From contig NZ_CP009282.1 in NCBI RefSeq assembly GCF_000758605.1, forward strand, positions 1,178,001 through 1,242,000: 64,000 nucleotides of DNA, in the 5' to 3' direction. This DNA comes from Paenibacillus sp. FSL R5-0912. Its GTDB lineage: Bacteria; Bacillota; Bacilli; Paenibacillales; Paenibacillaceae. Below are positions 9,257 to 18,331 of this stretch, one piece after another. The translations under genes were made by a program, and so were the position numbers. Under the pieces are notes generated by a model. That model had not been told where the DNA came from and searched no databases. It saw only the letters and a list, made by a program, of their open reading frames with translations. Numbering within the stretch: the first letter of the stretch is position 1; each line of letters opens with the position of its first letter.

Positions 9257-10248
9257 AGAAGATCATCAACGCCCCTGAAGATGTAGTCGTGCAGATGATC
9301 GAAGGCATGGTGCTTGCCCATCCGGAGCTGCTGGAGTGGAACCGGAAATACAGGATCATTACGCGTAAAGAGCTGAACCCGGACAAAGTCACCCTGATCA
9401 GTGGCGGAGGCAGCGGACATGAGCCGGCCCATGGCGGATACGTAGGCAAGGGAATGCTTGATGCGGCGGTATGCGGTGATGTGTTTGCCTCTCCTTCGAC
9501 CATTCAGGTCTACAACGCGATTACGAAGACGGCATCCTCCCAAGGAACGCTGCTGATCATCAAAAACTATTCCGGCGACTGCATGAATTTCGATGCGGCG
9601 GCGGAGATGGCGTTCGAGGACGATGATATTTCTGTGGAGAAAGTGTATGTGAACGATGATGTGTCCGTGGCAGACGATGCCTCAACGGCAGGCAGAAGAG
9701 GCGTGGCCGGAACGGTGTTTGTGCATAAAATCGCCGGAGCGGCTGCAGAACGCGGAGATACACTTCCGGAGGTCAAGGCCATCGCGGAGAAAACAGTACG
9801 CAATGTCCGGTCGATCGGCTTCGCGCTGACTTCCTGTACCGTGCCGGCCAAAGGCTCGCCAACCTTCGCGCTTGGAGAGGATGAGATCGAATTCGGTGTA
9901 GGCATTCACGGCGAACCGGGTATTGCCCGGGAAAAGCTCGTTCCGGCCGATGAACTGGCCGTGAAGGCGGTGCGGGCGCTGCTTGCCGATATGCCGGTTA
10001 ACCCGGAGGAAGAGGTTGCGCTGATGATTAACGGCTTCGGGGCAACGCCGCTGCAGGAATTGTACATTCTGAACCGTTCCGTCAGCCTGCTGCTGGAGGA
10101 AGCCAAGATTAGGGTATACCGGACCTTTGTCGGCAATTATATGAGTGCGATTGATATGGCGGGAGCATCGGTCACCCTGCTGAAGCTGGATGATGAGCTG
10201 AAGCAGGCACTCGACTATAGCGCGGAGACGGCAGCTTATAGATGTTAG
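9253..10248 (+). CDS. dhaK: Dihydroxyacetone kinase, substrate-binding subunit DhaK
   Basis: Binds dihydroxyacetone covalently for phosphorylation. The 331-residue protein has the conserved start region LISGGGSGHEPAHGGYVGKGMLDAAVCGDVFASPS and, near residue 219, GIHGEPG, whose histidine forms the hemiaminal bond with the substrate in this family. The length matches DhaK. It starts inside the last codons of gldA (ATGA overlap) and is followed after 12 bases by dhaL. Together the three genes convert glycerol to dihydroxyacetone phosphate. Confidence 0.95.
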   Translation: MKKIINAPEDVVVQMIEGMVLAHPELLEWNRKYRIITRKELNPDKVTLISGGGSGHEPAHGGYVGKGMLDAAVCGDVFASPSTIQVYNAITKTASSQGTLLIIKNYSGDCMNFDAAAEMAFEDDDISVEKVYVNDDVSVADDASTAGRRGVAGTVFVHKIAGAAAERGDTLPEVKAIAEKTVRNVRSIGFALTSCTVPAKGSPTFALGEDEIEFGVGIHGEPGIAREKLVPADELAVKAVRALLADMPVNPEEEVALMINGFGATPLQELYILNRSVSLLLEEAKIRVYRTFVGNYMSAIDMAGASVTLLKLDDELKQALDYSAETAAYRC

Positions 10249-10260
10249 GAGGCGGAAGCA

Positions 10261-10896
10261 ATGGAGAAGCTGCTTACAGCTGATATAGTAGTGATGATCG
10301 ATGAGATGGCAAAGCTTATCATTGAGAAGGAAGTCGAATTCTGTGAACTGGATTCCTTTGCCGGAGACGGGGACTTCGGCATGTCGCTGGCCAAAGGCTT
10401 CCGGCAGCTGAAGCTGGAATGGGAGGAGCTGCCGCAGGAGGAAATCGGTGAATTCCTCAAAGCCTGCGGGATGGTGATCATTGAGCACTGCGGAGGCGCC
10501 TCGGGTCCAATCTGGGGCTCAGCCTTCCGCAGCGCGGCGAAATACGCCAAGGGCCGGACAGAGCTAAGCGGACTTGAACTTGCCGAGCTGTTGGAGCATG
10601 CGGCGGAAGGGATTCAGAAGCGGGGCGGAGCGAAGCTTGGCGATAAGACGCTGCTCGATGCACTGATTCCTGCTGCTGAAGCCCAGCGGAAGAGTGCGGA
10701 GAATGGCGACGCCCTGCTGATTAGCATGCGCAAGGGGGCAGAAGCGGCGGTGCAGGGAGCCGAGCACACCAAAGACATCATCGCTTCCAAAGGGAGGGCA
10801 AGCTATGTGGGCGAGCGGAGCCTCAGCCACCCGGATGCCGGAGCTACAGCGATAGGTATTCTGTTCACCGGGATTGTAGACCGGATGCAGCAGTAA
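10261..10896 (+). CDS. dhaL: Dihydroxyacetone kinase, nucleotide-binding subunit DhaL
   Basis: A 211-residue helical-barrel subunit that carries ADP/Mg and transfers phosphate to DhaK-bound dihydroxyacetone. The Mg-binding motif is seen as LDSFAGDGDFG (Asp at about 31, 36 and 38), and GGASGPIWG, KTLLDAL and HPDAGATAIG are family landmarks. GGAGG lies before ATG 10261. PTS-type enzymes need a third subunit, DhaM, to re-phosphorylate the ADP from the PTS; no dhaM is present in this window, so it is either elsewhere or the pair works differently. Confidence 0.94.
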   Translation: MEKLLTADIVVMIDEMAKLIIEKEVEFCELDSFAGDGDFGMSLAKGFRQLKLEWEELPQEEIGEFLKACGMVIIEHCGGASGPIWGSAFRSAAKYAKGRTELSGLELAELLEHAAEGIQKRGGAKLGDKTLLDALIPAAEAQRKSAENGDALLISMRKGAEAAVQGAEHTKDIIASKGRASYVGERSLSHPDAGATAIGILFTGIVDRMQQ

Positions 10897-10930
10897 GGCT
10901 TGAATGCCCAATTGACATACAGATGCAGTG

Positions 10931-10973
10931 AAAAGGGACGCCCGGTGGTATATCTCCGCCGGGCGTCCCTTTG
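10931..10973. terminator. Bidirectional terminator between dhaL and the HTH-PBP regulator
   Basis: AAAGGGACGCCCGG (from 10932) pairs perfectly with CCGGGCGTCCCTTT (10959-10972). A- and T-rich flanks allow it to serve both the rightward dha operon and the leftward gene ending at 10987. Confidence 0.85.
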
Positions 10974-10986
10974 CTGTTCCGCTAGT

Positions 10987-11997
10987 TCAAGTCTCGTAAA
11001 TGATAATTCCAGTCTCGGTCAGGTCATAGCTGTGAATGGACTTCAGCTCATTCTGGAAGGCGGATGAACGCAGAATATCAATAACCGTGCTGATCCATTG
11101 TTCATTCTCGGGTTTCTTGACCATGACCAGATCGTAGCGTTCCTTGATGAGCGGAATGAAGTCGATGCCGTCAATAATCTTGGCGGCCTTCTCGGTGCCG
11201 ATGCCCACATCGGCACTGCCCCGCGCCACCATTCCGGCTATAGCCAGATGGCTATTCTCTTCGGTTCCGTAGCCCTCCAGCGATGCGGATGGAATTCCGA
11301 GCAGGCGGAGCTGCTCATCCAGCAGCACCCGGGCCCCGGAGCCGCGTTCGCGGTTGATGAGGGTCAGCCCGCTCTGCCGGAGATCACTCCAGCTGCGGAT
11401 GCCTTTGGGGTTGCCCTTCCGCACATAGAACCCGGCACTGCGTGATAGCAGATGTACTACTTTATAAGAAAAGCCTACAAGCAGCTTGCGGATATAAGGC
11501 AGATTATATTCGCCGGTATCCCCATCCAGGAGATGGGTGCTGACAATATCCGATTCCCCGTGATACATGGCAATCAGGCTGTCCAGACTGCCGGCATACG
11601 AACGGAGCGGGCGGGTGGACGGCAGCGTACGCTCCAGATAGGTCGCCAGAATATCAAGCGACATATCCTGGCCGGTAATGACCACATTCATACTGGTGCT
11701 TTTGCCGGTGTGGGGCGGCGGCGGGGCGAAGGCCTGATACGGAGCCGCGAAGGAAGCGGGCGTCTGCAGCGGCTGTATTTCCTGTAATCCGCTTCCGCCG
11801 GGGAGTGGATGCCCATAGGCCCCGCTGCTGCGGGAGTTCTGCTTGTATGCCTCCAGATCAGAGAGGTCAACACGCATTTGTTTGCCGACACGGTAGGAGG
11901 GCAGCTCTCCTTTTTTGATCAGATCATAGACTTTAAGTTTGGATATTTTGAGTAACCGGGCGATTTCCTCGGTTGTATAGGAAGTATTCTCGGACAT
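10987..11997 (-). CDS. One-component regulator: excisionase-type HTH plus periplasmic-binding-protein-like domain
   Basis: The 336-residue product has an N-terminal MerR/excisionase-type helix-turn-helix (residues about 6-52, YTTEEIARLLKISKLKVYDLIKKGELPSYRVG), a low-complexity linker, and a C-terminal PBP-like domain (about 95-320) of the kind that binds oxyanions such as molybdate. No cytoplasmic ligand gene or modABC system adjoins it, so its target is unknown. It is transcribed convergently with dhaL. Start ATG 11997 has a GGGAGGG ribosome site (seen on the minus strand). The domain pairing is known in several bacteria; ligand and operator here are not inferable. Confidence 0.8.
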   Translation of the reverse strand: MSENTSYTTEEIARLLKISKLKVYDLIKKGELPSYRVGKQMRVDLSDLEAYKQNSRSSGAYGHPLPGGSGLQEIQPLQTPASFAAPYQAFAPPPPHTGKSTSMNVVITGQDMSLDILATYLERTLPSTRPLRSYAGSLDSLIAMYHGESDIVSTHLLDGDTGEYNLPYIRKLLVGFSYKVVHLLSRSAGFYVRKGNPKGIRSWSDLRQSGLTLINRERGSGARVLLDEQLRLLGIPSASLEGYGTEENSHLAIAGMVARGSADVGIGTEKAAKIIDGIDFIPLIKERYDLVMVKKPENEQWISTVIDILRSSAFQNELKSIHSYDLTETGIIIYET

Positions 11998-12142
11998 GAA
12001 TTAAACCCTCCCAGGGGATGCACTGCGGCAGTAGTCACAGGTAGCCATTATAATGCTTATAATGCTCAAGACTACCTTATTTTGTGGACCTGCGCAATCT
12101 AAGAAACCCCCGGACAGCAGGCGGAGAGCGGAAGACGGAGCT

Positions 12143-12928
12143 TCAATAAGTCCCGTGCCGCTCTGTCTTCACCTGCTGCGCATCGGATAACGTGATCAGC
12201 TCGGAGACGGTAACGAACCGGAACCCCTGCTTCTCAAGCTCGGGCAGGATGATCTTCAGCGCTTCCTTCGTTTGCGATTGTCCATGGACATGGTCGTGGA
12301 ACAGGACGATATCGCCACTCTTGGCATTGCGGATCACTCTATTGGAGATGCTCCAGACTCCGGGGCGGTTCCAGTCGCGGGTATCCTGATGCCAGGACCA
12401 GAGCACCGGCTTCAGGCCCATGCTGTTGGACACATCAATCATCGTGTCGTCGTACATTCCGCCCGGCGGTCTGAACAGGCTGCTGTGTTTGCCGGATACT
12501 TTGACAATCTCCTTCTCCGTCAGCTCCAGCTCCTCCTGAATCTGCTTCCCGGAGACCGGTTTTTTGAAATAAACGTGATTATAGGTATGGTTCGCAAGCT
12601 CGTGGCCTTCATTAATGACGCGTCTGGCGACCTCGGGATAAGCGGCGATCCGTTTGCCAATTGCAAAAAAAGTGCATTTCGCATTGTATTCATGCAGTAC
12701 CTCCAGAATACCATCCGTTTCGAAGGGGTCCGGGCCGTCGTCGAAGGTGAGTGCAATAACCTTTTGGCTGGTCTGCACCTCCCAGATCATGTCGCCCCGT
12801 TCCTCATAATAATAGCGGTTCTTGGCCCTGTTCGGGCTGCCGAGGGCAATGTCTGCAGAGCCGTTTATAAGCGCGAGCGCTGCAAGGGCCGCGGCAGTGA
12901 TTCGGATTCCTCTTTTCATGCGTCTCAA
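12143..12928 (-). CDS. Polysaccharide deacetylase (NodB/PdaA family), exported
   Basis: Removes acetyl groups from N-acetylated glycans, probably in the cell wall. The protein (261 residues) has an N-terminal signal or anchor segment (residues about 8-30) and a NodB domain with all main motifs: TFDDGPDP (catalytic and metal Asp at 63-64), HTYNH (metal His at 114 and 118), RPPGG, LWSWHQDTRDW, and IVLFHDHVH. A TTG start at 12928 is preferred since GGAGTG lies about 6 bases before it; an ATG at 12919 would be too far from that site. It stands alone between two unrelated genes. Confidence 0.88.
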   Translation of the reverse strand: MRRMKRGIRITAAALAALALINGSADIALGSPNRAKNRYYYEERGDMIWEVQTSQKVIALTFDDGPDPFETDGILEVLHEYNAKCTFFAIGKRIAAYPEVARRVINEGHELANHTYNHVYFKKPVSGKQIQEELELTEKEIVKVSGKHSSLFRPPGGMYDDTMIDVSNSMGLKPVLWSWHQDTRDWNRPGVWSISNRVIRNAKSGDIVLFHDHVHGQSQTKEALKIILPELEKQGFRFVTVSELITLSDAQQVKTERHGTY

Positions 12929-13166
12929 GTTTCACTCCACACCCTGTGTTTTTATAAGCCGTTCCTGCGCTGCTTGAGCCTTAGAATGCTCCATTTGCCC
13001 CGGGAAGTATGCATTTTATGTAGAGGGAACTGGAAGGTTAATGATAAAGGTGAAAGTAATCATCTGAACCAGAAACTGTTTCGGTCGCATTTTAGAGTGA
13101 AAGTTCTGCCGTAAATGACTTATAATGAGATACTAAATACAGATCAATGGAATAGGGGCAGCGGAG

Positions 13167-14576
13167 ATGACACTAATTGAGAAAAGAGAGCATAGGCAAT
13201 ATCCGGAAATTACCCGGCTGGAAACGTCCAGAGCCGCATATGAACGCGATTATTCGCGTCTGATCCATTCGCCGACCTTTCGACGGCTGCAAGGCAAATC
13301 ACAGGTATTCGGTGCAGGCACCGGAGATTATTACCGCACAAGGCTGACCCACTCGCTGGAGGTGGCGCAGATTGCCCGTGAAGCGGCCAAGAGTCTGCTG
13401 CGTTCTTACCCTGAGGTAGAGACGGGGGCCGCTGAGAACCCAGGTCTGGTTATTGATCCGGAGGTCGTGGAATGTGCGGCCATTGCGCATGATTTCGGCC
13501 ATCCGCCGTTCGGGCACAAGGGGGAAGAGGTGCTGGACAGTCTGCTCGAAGGGCTGATTGCCAAGAAGACGGCAGAGGCAGCCGCGAAATCCGGGGCCGG
13601 TCCGGTACAGAAGCAGACGATCCATGAGAGCATGAAGCGTAAATATGAACATTTTGAAGGCAATGCCCATAATTTCCGCCTGATCATGTTTCTGGAAAAA
13701 CGCGAGAATATCGATGGACTGAACCTCTCCGATGCAGTGCTGCTGGGCATTAACAAATATCCGTTTCCCGGTACTGTGCTGAAGAAGGGCATGTACCTGC
13801 ATGAATGGGAGTACATCAACGAGATCCGTACCCAATGGGGGGTTCCGGCAGGCAAAAAGACGCTGGAAGCACAGCTTATGGACTTATGCGATGACATAGC
13901 CTATTCAGCCCACGACCTCGAAGACGGCATTAAGGCCGGCAAGATAGAGGTACACGAGCATTTCATGCACGACGAATACAGCCAGCGGCTGATTGTAGAG
14001 AAGATCACCACGCTGGAGGATGCCTTCTGGTCAGGCTGGCAGGCGGAGGCGATCAGCGCCAAGGTGGAGGAAGTGCTTAGCTCATTCCTCCGGGTATGGA
14101 TGGAGAAAATGCCGACCTGTGAGAATGACTACTCCCGCACGCGCCGTGAAGTGAAAGCTTATTGGGTCAGTACTTTTGTCGCCAGCCTCGGCGTTATCGA
14201 GGACGGGGACTGGAAGAAGGTTACCTTCATCAAGGAAGGCCAGGAGGATGAGGATATGCTGCGGACGGTCAGTGTGCTCAAAAGCTTCGCCTGGGTAACG
14301 ATGATCCGCGATTTGCGTGTGCAGCGCCTGCAGAAACGCAGTGAATGGATTCTCCGGCGGCTGTGGGAGGCCTTCCTTGATCCCGAGACCTCGCGGAGTA
14401 TTATTCCGACCGACTGGCTGCAGCGGTATGAGAAGGATCAGAAGTCGGGCAGGCCCATCTGGACCTGGGAGCATATGGTGATTGATTATATCGCCGGAAT
14501 GACCGATGCGTTTGCCGAGAAAATCTACAATGAGCTGTACGGGCTGAAGGTAGGCTCGATTTACGATCTGGATTAG
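13167..14576 (+). CDS. dgt: Deoxyguanosinetriphosphate triphosphohydrolase-like HD protein
   Basis: Hydrolyses dGTP or other dNTPs to the nucleoside and triphosphate. The 469-residue protein carries the dGTPase N-terminal block SRAAYERDYSRLIHSPTFRRLQGKSQVF, RTRLTHSLEVAQIAR (His 62), and the HD pair AIAHDFGHPPFGHKGE (His 108, Asp 109). A second D in the LCDDIAYSAHDLEDGIK block completes the metal site. TATAAT at 13121-13126 is a possible -10. A terminator follows at 14596-14635, so the gene is monocistronic. Confidence 0.9.
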   Translation: MTLIEKREHRQYPEITRLETSRAAYERDYSRLIHSPTFRRLQGKSQVFGAGTGDYYRTRLTHSLEVAQIAREAAKSLLRSYPEVETGAAENPGLVIDPEVVECAAIAHDFGHPPFGHKGEEVLDSLLEGLIAKKTAEAAAKSGAGPVQKQTIHESMKRKYEHFEGNAHNFRLIMFLEKRENIDGLNLSDAVLLGINKYPFPGTVLKKGMYLHEWEYINEIRTQWGVPAGKKTLEAQLMDLCDDIAYSAHDLEDGIKAGKIEVHEHFMHDEYSQRLIVEKITTLEDAFWSGWQAEAISAKVEEVLSSFLRVWMEKMPTCENDYSRTRREVKAYWVSTFVASLGVIEDGDWKKVTFIKEGQEDEDMLRTVSVLKSFAWVTMIRDLRVQRLQKRSEWILRRLWEAFLDPETSRSIIPTDWLQRYEKDQKSGRPIWTWEHMVIDYIAGMTDAFAEKIYNELYGLKVGSIYDLD

Positions 14577-14595
14577 GGCATACTGCTGCGTCTAT

Positions 14596-14635
14596 AGTAC
14601 CTGTCAGCCGGTTTGGCTGGCGGGTACTGTTTTTT
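14596..14635 (+). terminator. Terminator after dgt
   Basis: AGTACC..CAGCC pairs with GGCTG..GGTACT and is followed by a run of T at 14630-14635. Confidence 0.85.
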
Positions 14636-14784
14636 ATATGATGTGGATATACATATAAAATTTTTTAGGTATTTTGCCGAAATAGTACTAGCAACCTATT
14701 TTTTTTGTTCTTTTATGAAAATGGAATGTAAGTGAATGGAATTCCAGTCATGTTTTCGGAAAAAGCTTGAGGAGGCACGCGTAT

Positions 14785-16569
14785 ATGGGCAAGGGTCAAC
14801 AATTGAAAAGTGCAGTTAAACAATGGGCGAGCCGAACAAGAAAGGTGCGCCAGACCGCTGTAGCTAAAGGCAGTAAAAGTATTGGATTCAAGATTGCCTC
14901 CGGTTATGCGGTTTTGGCAGTACTGGTTCTGGTTACCGGCGGGGTCTCGCTCTATCAAATGAACGGTATGCAGAAGAACACAGGCGATATTATTAATCAG
15001 AGCATTCCCGCACTGGATAAAATCCACAATGTAAATTACCTGACAGATCATGTTATGTCTATCAGCATGCAGCATATTCTGAGTACGGATAGCGCAGAGA
15101 AAAGCACACTGGCGGAAGAACGGGCCAAATTCATCCGCGAAGTGTCAGATACATTGAAGGAGTACAAGCTCACCTTGCGCGGAGAGCAGGAGCTGGGGCA
15201 ATTACAGTCGCTCGTCGGGAAGTGGGGAGAGTTCCTGACCGTCAACAATCAGGCAATCCTGCTGAGCAGCTCGAATGACGAGGAATTAGCACTGGAGGTA
15301 TCCCACAAGGGGGTTGAGGCGTTTAATTCGATGCAGATTGATCTGGGCGCGCTTGTTGCACACACTCAGGATGAAGCAGCGAGTGAGGGCAAGGTTTCCG
15401 AGAAGATTTTCCGCACCTCCCTTACGTTGAGTATTGCAACTGTGCTGATTGTCCTGGTAGTCATCGGAATGATTAACATGGTGATCCGTAAGACCATGAT
15501 CAATCCGCTCAAAAAGGTAACCGTACACCTGCAGCGGATCTCCGGCGGTGATCTGACTGCAGAGGATACCCTGATCGGCAATATGGATGAAATCGGCCAG
15601 CTTGCCAAGACCGTTAACGAAACTAACCGTACCTTGCTGGAAATGGTCAACCGGATCAGGAATGTCTCCGAGGTGATTTCGGAACAGGGCGATGAGCTGA
15701 TGCATACGATTTCCGATACCAAGGAGGGCAGCAGCCAGATTGCCTTGACCATGGAAGAGCTGGCCAAAGCCTCCGGAAGCCAGGCCGAAGCAGCGGTTGA
15801 TGCTTCTAAGGCGGTAGAGGAATTAAATGCTATAATTGAGAATTTTGCCGGCAGGGGAACTGACCTCTCGCTTCATTCGGAGCAGGTGCGGCAGAAGGGT
15901 GAAAAAGGCAAAGCGCTCATGGAGAGCTCAGTGGCACAAATGAACCAGATTGCGGACGCTGTGTCGCAGTCTATGGACACGGTGGAGGAGCTGAACCGGA
16001 AGAACGAGGGGATCTTCCGGCTTGTGGGCTCCATCCGCAGCATCTCCGAGCAGACGCATCTGCTGGCGATCAATGCGGCCATTGAGGCGGCGAGAGCCGG
16101 TGACAGCGGCCGGGGCTTCGCGGTAGTAGCACAGGAGGTGCGCAAGCTGTCGGAGGATGTGCAGCGGACCGTAGCGGAGATTACCGGAATTACACAGGGA
16201 ATCCAGCATGACTCCAGAGCGATGGTTGAACAATTGCGCGGCGGCGTGGCGAAGACAGAAGAGGGCAGCCGGCAGATTGTCGAGACAGGCGAAGCCTTGG
16301 CCGATATCAACGGCTCGGTGGGGGTAATGGCGCTCACGGTGGAAGGAATGGCCAAGGATCTGGAGCAGATGACCGGAGCCAGTGAAACCATGAACGAGTT
16401 CAGCCAGCATATCTCGGCACTCGCCCAGCAATCTGCGGCCGGTGTAGAAGAGACTTCAGCTTCGGCCCACGAGCAGCTTAGCGCGACTACGGAAGTGGCC
16501 AACGGTATCGAACATCTGAAGCTGCTGCTTACTGAGCTTAAGGAGTCTGTTACTCGGTTTCAAGTGTGA
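14785..16569 (+). CDS. Methyl-accepting chemotaxis protein
   Basis: Transmembrane chemoreceptor of 594 residues. It has a first membrane segment near residues 40-62, a four-helix-bundle type ligand domain, a second membrane segment at about 212-236, a HAMP domain ([19 protein letters not shown]...), and a long signalling coiled coil with the conserved hairpin tip [37 protein letters not shown]. There is no CheB/CheR pentapeptide at the end. GAGGAGG before ATG 14785 fixes the start; an upstream TTG in frame (14767) overlaps this ribosome site and is rejected. Ligand unknown. Confidence 0.93.
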   Translation: MGKGQQLKSAVKQWASRTRKVRQTAVAKGSKSIGFKIASGYAVLAVLVLVTGGVSLYQMNGMQKNTGDIINQSIPALDKIHNVNYLTDHVMSISMQHILSTDSAEKSTLAEERAKFIREVSDTLKEYKLTLRGEQELGQLQSLVGKWGEFLTVNNQAILLSSSNDEELALEVSHKGVEAFNSMQIDLGALVAHTQDEAASEGKVSEKIFRTSLTLSIATVLIVLVVIGMINMVIRKTMINPLKKVTVHLQRISGGDLTAEDTLIGNMDEIGQLAKTVNETNRTLLEMVNRIRNVSEVISEQGDELMHTISDTKEGSSQIALTMEELAKASGSQAEAAVDASKAVEELNAIIENFAGRGTDLSLHSEQVRQKGEKGKALMESSVAQMNQIADAVSQSMDTVEELNRKNEGIFRLVGSIRSISEQTHLLAINAAIEAARAGDSGRGFAVVAQEVRKLSEDVQRTVAEITGITQGIQHDSRAMVEQLRGGVAKTEEGSRQIVETGEALADINGSVGVMALTVEGMAKDLEQMTGASETMNEFSQHISALAQQSAAGVEETSASAHEQLSATTEVANGIEHLKLLLTELKESVTRFQV

Positions 16570-16590
16570 GGGGGCTATATAGGCTGAATT

Positions 16591-16746
16591 AAAGATATTC
16601 ACTTAAAGCACGCGCGTCACTACGGTGAATATTTGGACTTCCGGCCGCTGTTAGGTTTGGATTTCCTGATTTAAACTGCTGTTCGCAGTAGAAATCCAAC
16701 CCTAAAGGCGGACGCTAGCGCTCCTACAGTTCCAAAATCCCCCTCC
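16591..16746 (-). repeat. Dispersed structured repeat element, copy A
   Basis: About 156 bp, read best on the minus strand. It holds a main stem of 15 bp (14 paired) with arms at 16651-16665 and 16691-16705 and an inner hairpin ACTGC/GCAGT. Flanking blocks GGAACTGTAGGAGCG and CAGCGGCCGGAAGTCCA are nearly identical in copy B at 29946-30100. The two copies differ in the stems by paired, structure-preserving changes. No ORF or transposase is inside. It may be a MITE/REP-like element or a structured RNA. Confidence 0.85.
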
Positions 16747-16802
16747 GATCCTTTGCTCTTTTTGTTGCACTCTTAATTCTTCTTATATAGTGAGATGGGA
16801 AT

Positions 16803-16844
16803 AAAAAAACAGCCTCTGCTTAGTTTTGCAGAGGCTGTTTTTTT
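16803..16844. terminator. Strong bidirectional terminator
   Basis: AAAAAAACAGCCTCTGC (16803-16819) pairs perfectly with GCAGAGGCTGTTTTTTT (16828-16844) around an 8-base loop. It could end transcription of the chemoreceptor gene past the repeat element, and block leftward reading from the dehydrogenase side. Confidence 0.9.
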
Positions 16845-17283
16845 GTCTTGGGGATAAAGCATTGGGAGCAAAGCTATATTGCTTTTCAGCTTGAATAGGT
16901 GATTTTTCGGATGGCCCCGGCTCCTAGCTCGAACCCATGGCTCGAACTCCTGGCTAATCGATGACGAGACCCGCGCCGCCAAAATGCTAACTAAATGTAT
17001 TGTGCAACTAAACTAATCCATTATTGCGCTGCCAGGACTTTAATTGCATCCTCTGCAGTTAAAATCTGCATATTCTAGAAAAAAACTGCAGGAAGTACAA
17101 TTAACGTAACTGCAATTCACTCCGCACAGCTAATTATTCTCCATAGACTTGTAAGTGCAGGAGCCTTGCTGGCGCAGGGCTCTACGGAATAGTTGATATT
17201 CAAGTTCAAATCATATCGTTGAAATCCTGATAGTTGAAATCCAGCAACCCCGCAGCCAGCTCGCCAGCTCAGGCGGCAGAGGT
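16845..17283. other. AT-richer intergenic stretch, no gene seen
   Basis: About 440 bases with no supported ORF. It is full of short related words (TGCAGTTAAAATCTGC, AAACTGCAGG, AACTGCAATT around 17050-17120), which looks like decayed repeat sequence of the sort frequent between Paenibacillus genes. An imperfect inverted repeat near 17155-17190 (GCAGGAGCCTTGC / GCGCAGGGCTC) precedes the dehydrogenase stop and might be a weak terminator for it. Confidence 0.4.
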
Positions 17284-18240
17284 TTAATATTGGCGGCTGT
17301 AGTCGACCAGATTGAGTGAAGGCGTTCCGGACTCCAGATAGGCCTTCATGTTCTCAACGAAAATATCCACTACCCGGTCCGCGTAACGGTCGGTTACTCC
17401 GGCACAGTGAGGGGTCATAATGACCTGCTCCATTCCCCACAGAGGGTGATCCTCCGGCAGCGGCTCTTTCTCGAAGACATCGAGTCCGGCACCGGCAAGC
17501 TGTCCGCTGTGCAGCGCAGAGATTAGATCGTCCGTATTGGTAGTCGCTCCGCGGCCAATATTAATGTAATAAGCCCCCTGCTTGGCAGCGGAGAAGATGT
17601 CTGCATCGAATAGTCCTTGCGTCTCGTCGGTGATCGGCAAAGTGTTGATAATAAAGTCGGCGTCACTCAGGGAAGCCTTCAGCTGTCCGGTCGTGAAGAC
17701 CTCATCGAAGCCGTCAACCGGCCGGCCGGAACGGCTCACACCGATCGTCTTCATACGGAAAGCCTTGGCAATTCTGGCGGTTTCACTGCCGATGGAGCCG
17801 GTTCCGGCAATCACTGCCGTCTTGCCGGTCAATTCACTCTCTTGTCCATCCGAATGCCAGCGGCGTTCCTGCTGGTTGCGGATAGCGGTATGCATGTTCC
17901 GGGTGAACATCAGCATGAAGCTGAAGATAACGGCAGTAATCGGTTCGGCATGAACACCGCTGGCATTCGTCAGCAGAATCCCGCGTTCATGCATGGCTTC
18001 GAGCGGAAGTTTCTCCACACCGGCAGACCAGGCCTGGACCCAGCGCAGCGGTGAACCCTGGCGCAGAAGGGTATCTCTGATGCCCTTTCCCCAGCCGATG
18101 ATAATTTCCGCACCGGAGAGCAGCTCAAGGTCCGGATTCCTGGAATCTCCGAGGGTAAGAGTATAATCTGGTGCAGCGGCGCGGATCAGCTCCTGCTGCC
18201 CGGCTGATAGATGCTGCATACAAACGATGGATTTTGTCAT
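17284..18240 (-). CDS. D-2-hydroxyacid dehydrogenase, NAD(P)-dependent
   Basis: A 318-residue cytoplasmic enzyme of the D-isomer-specific 2-hydroxyacid dehydrogenase family (reduces 2-keto acids). It shows the Rossmann motif GTGSIG (146-151), the catalytic Arg in NIGRGATTN (Arg 230), Glu in DVFEKEPL (about 259), and His in TPHCAG (278). The basic residues after the Rossmann strand (SRSGRP) would suit NADP(H), but this is only suggestive. AGGAGG precedes ATG 18240. It is divergent from thpR. Specific substrate unknown; glyoxylate/hydroxypyruvate reductase-like is possible. Confidence 0.88.
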   Translation of the reverse strand: MTKSIVCMQHLSAGQQELIRAAAPDYTLTLGDSRNPDLELLSGAEIIIGWGKGIRDTLLRQGSPLRWVQAWSAGVEKLPLEAMHERGILLTNASGVHAEPITAVIFSFMLMFTRNMHTAIRNQQERRWHSDGQESELTGKTAVIAGTGSIGSETARIAKAFRMKTIGVSRSGRPVDGFDEVFTTGQLKASLSDADFIINTLPITDETQGLFDADIFSAAKQGAYYINIGRGATTNTDDLISALHSGQLAGAGLDVFEKEPLPEDHPLWGMEQVIMTPHCAGVTDRYADRVVDIFVENMKAYLESGTPSLNLVDYSRQY

Positions 18241-18331
18241 GTTGGTTCCCTCCTATTCTACATTTCAGTAGAGAAATGGACGATAAGTATAGAATAAGCA
18301 TAACAAATCTGCCTGGAAAGGTGAAATTAGA

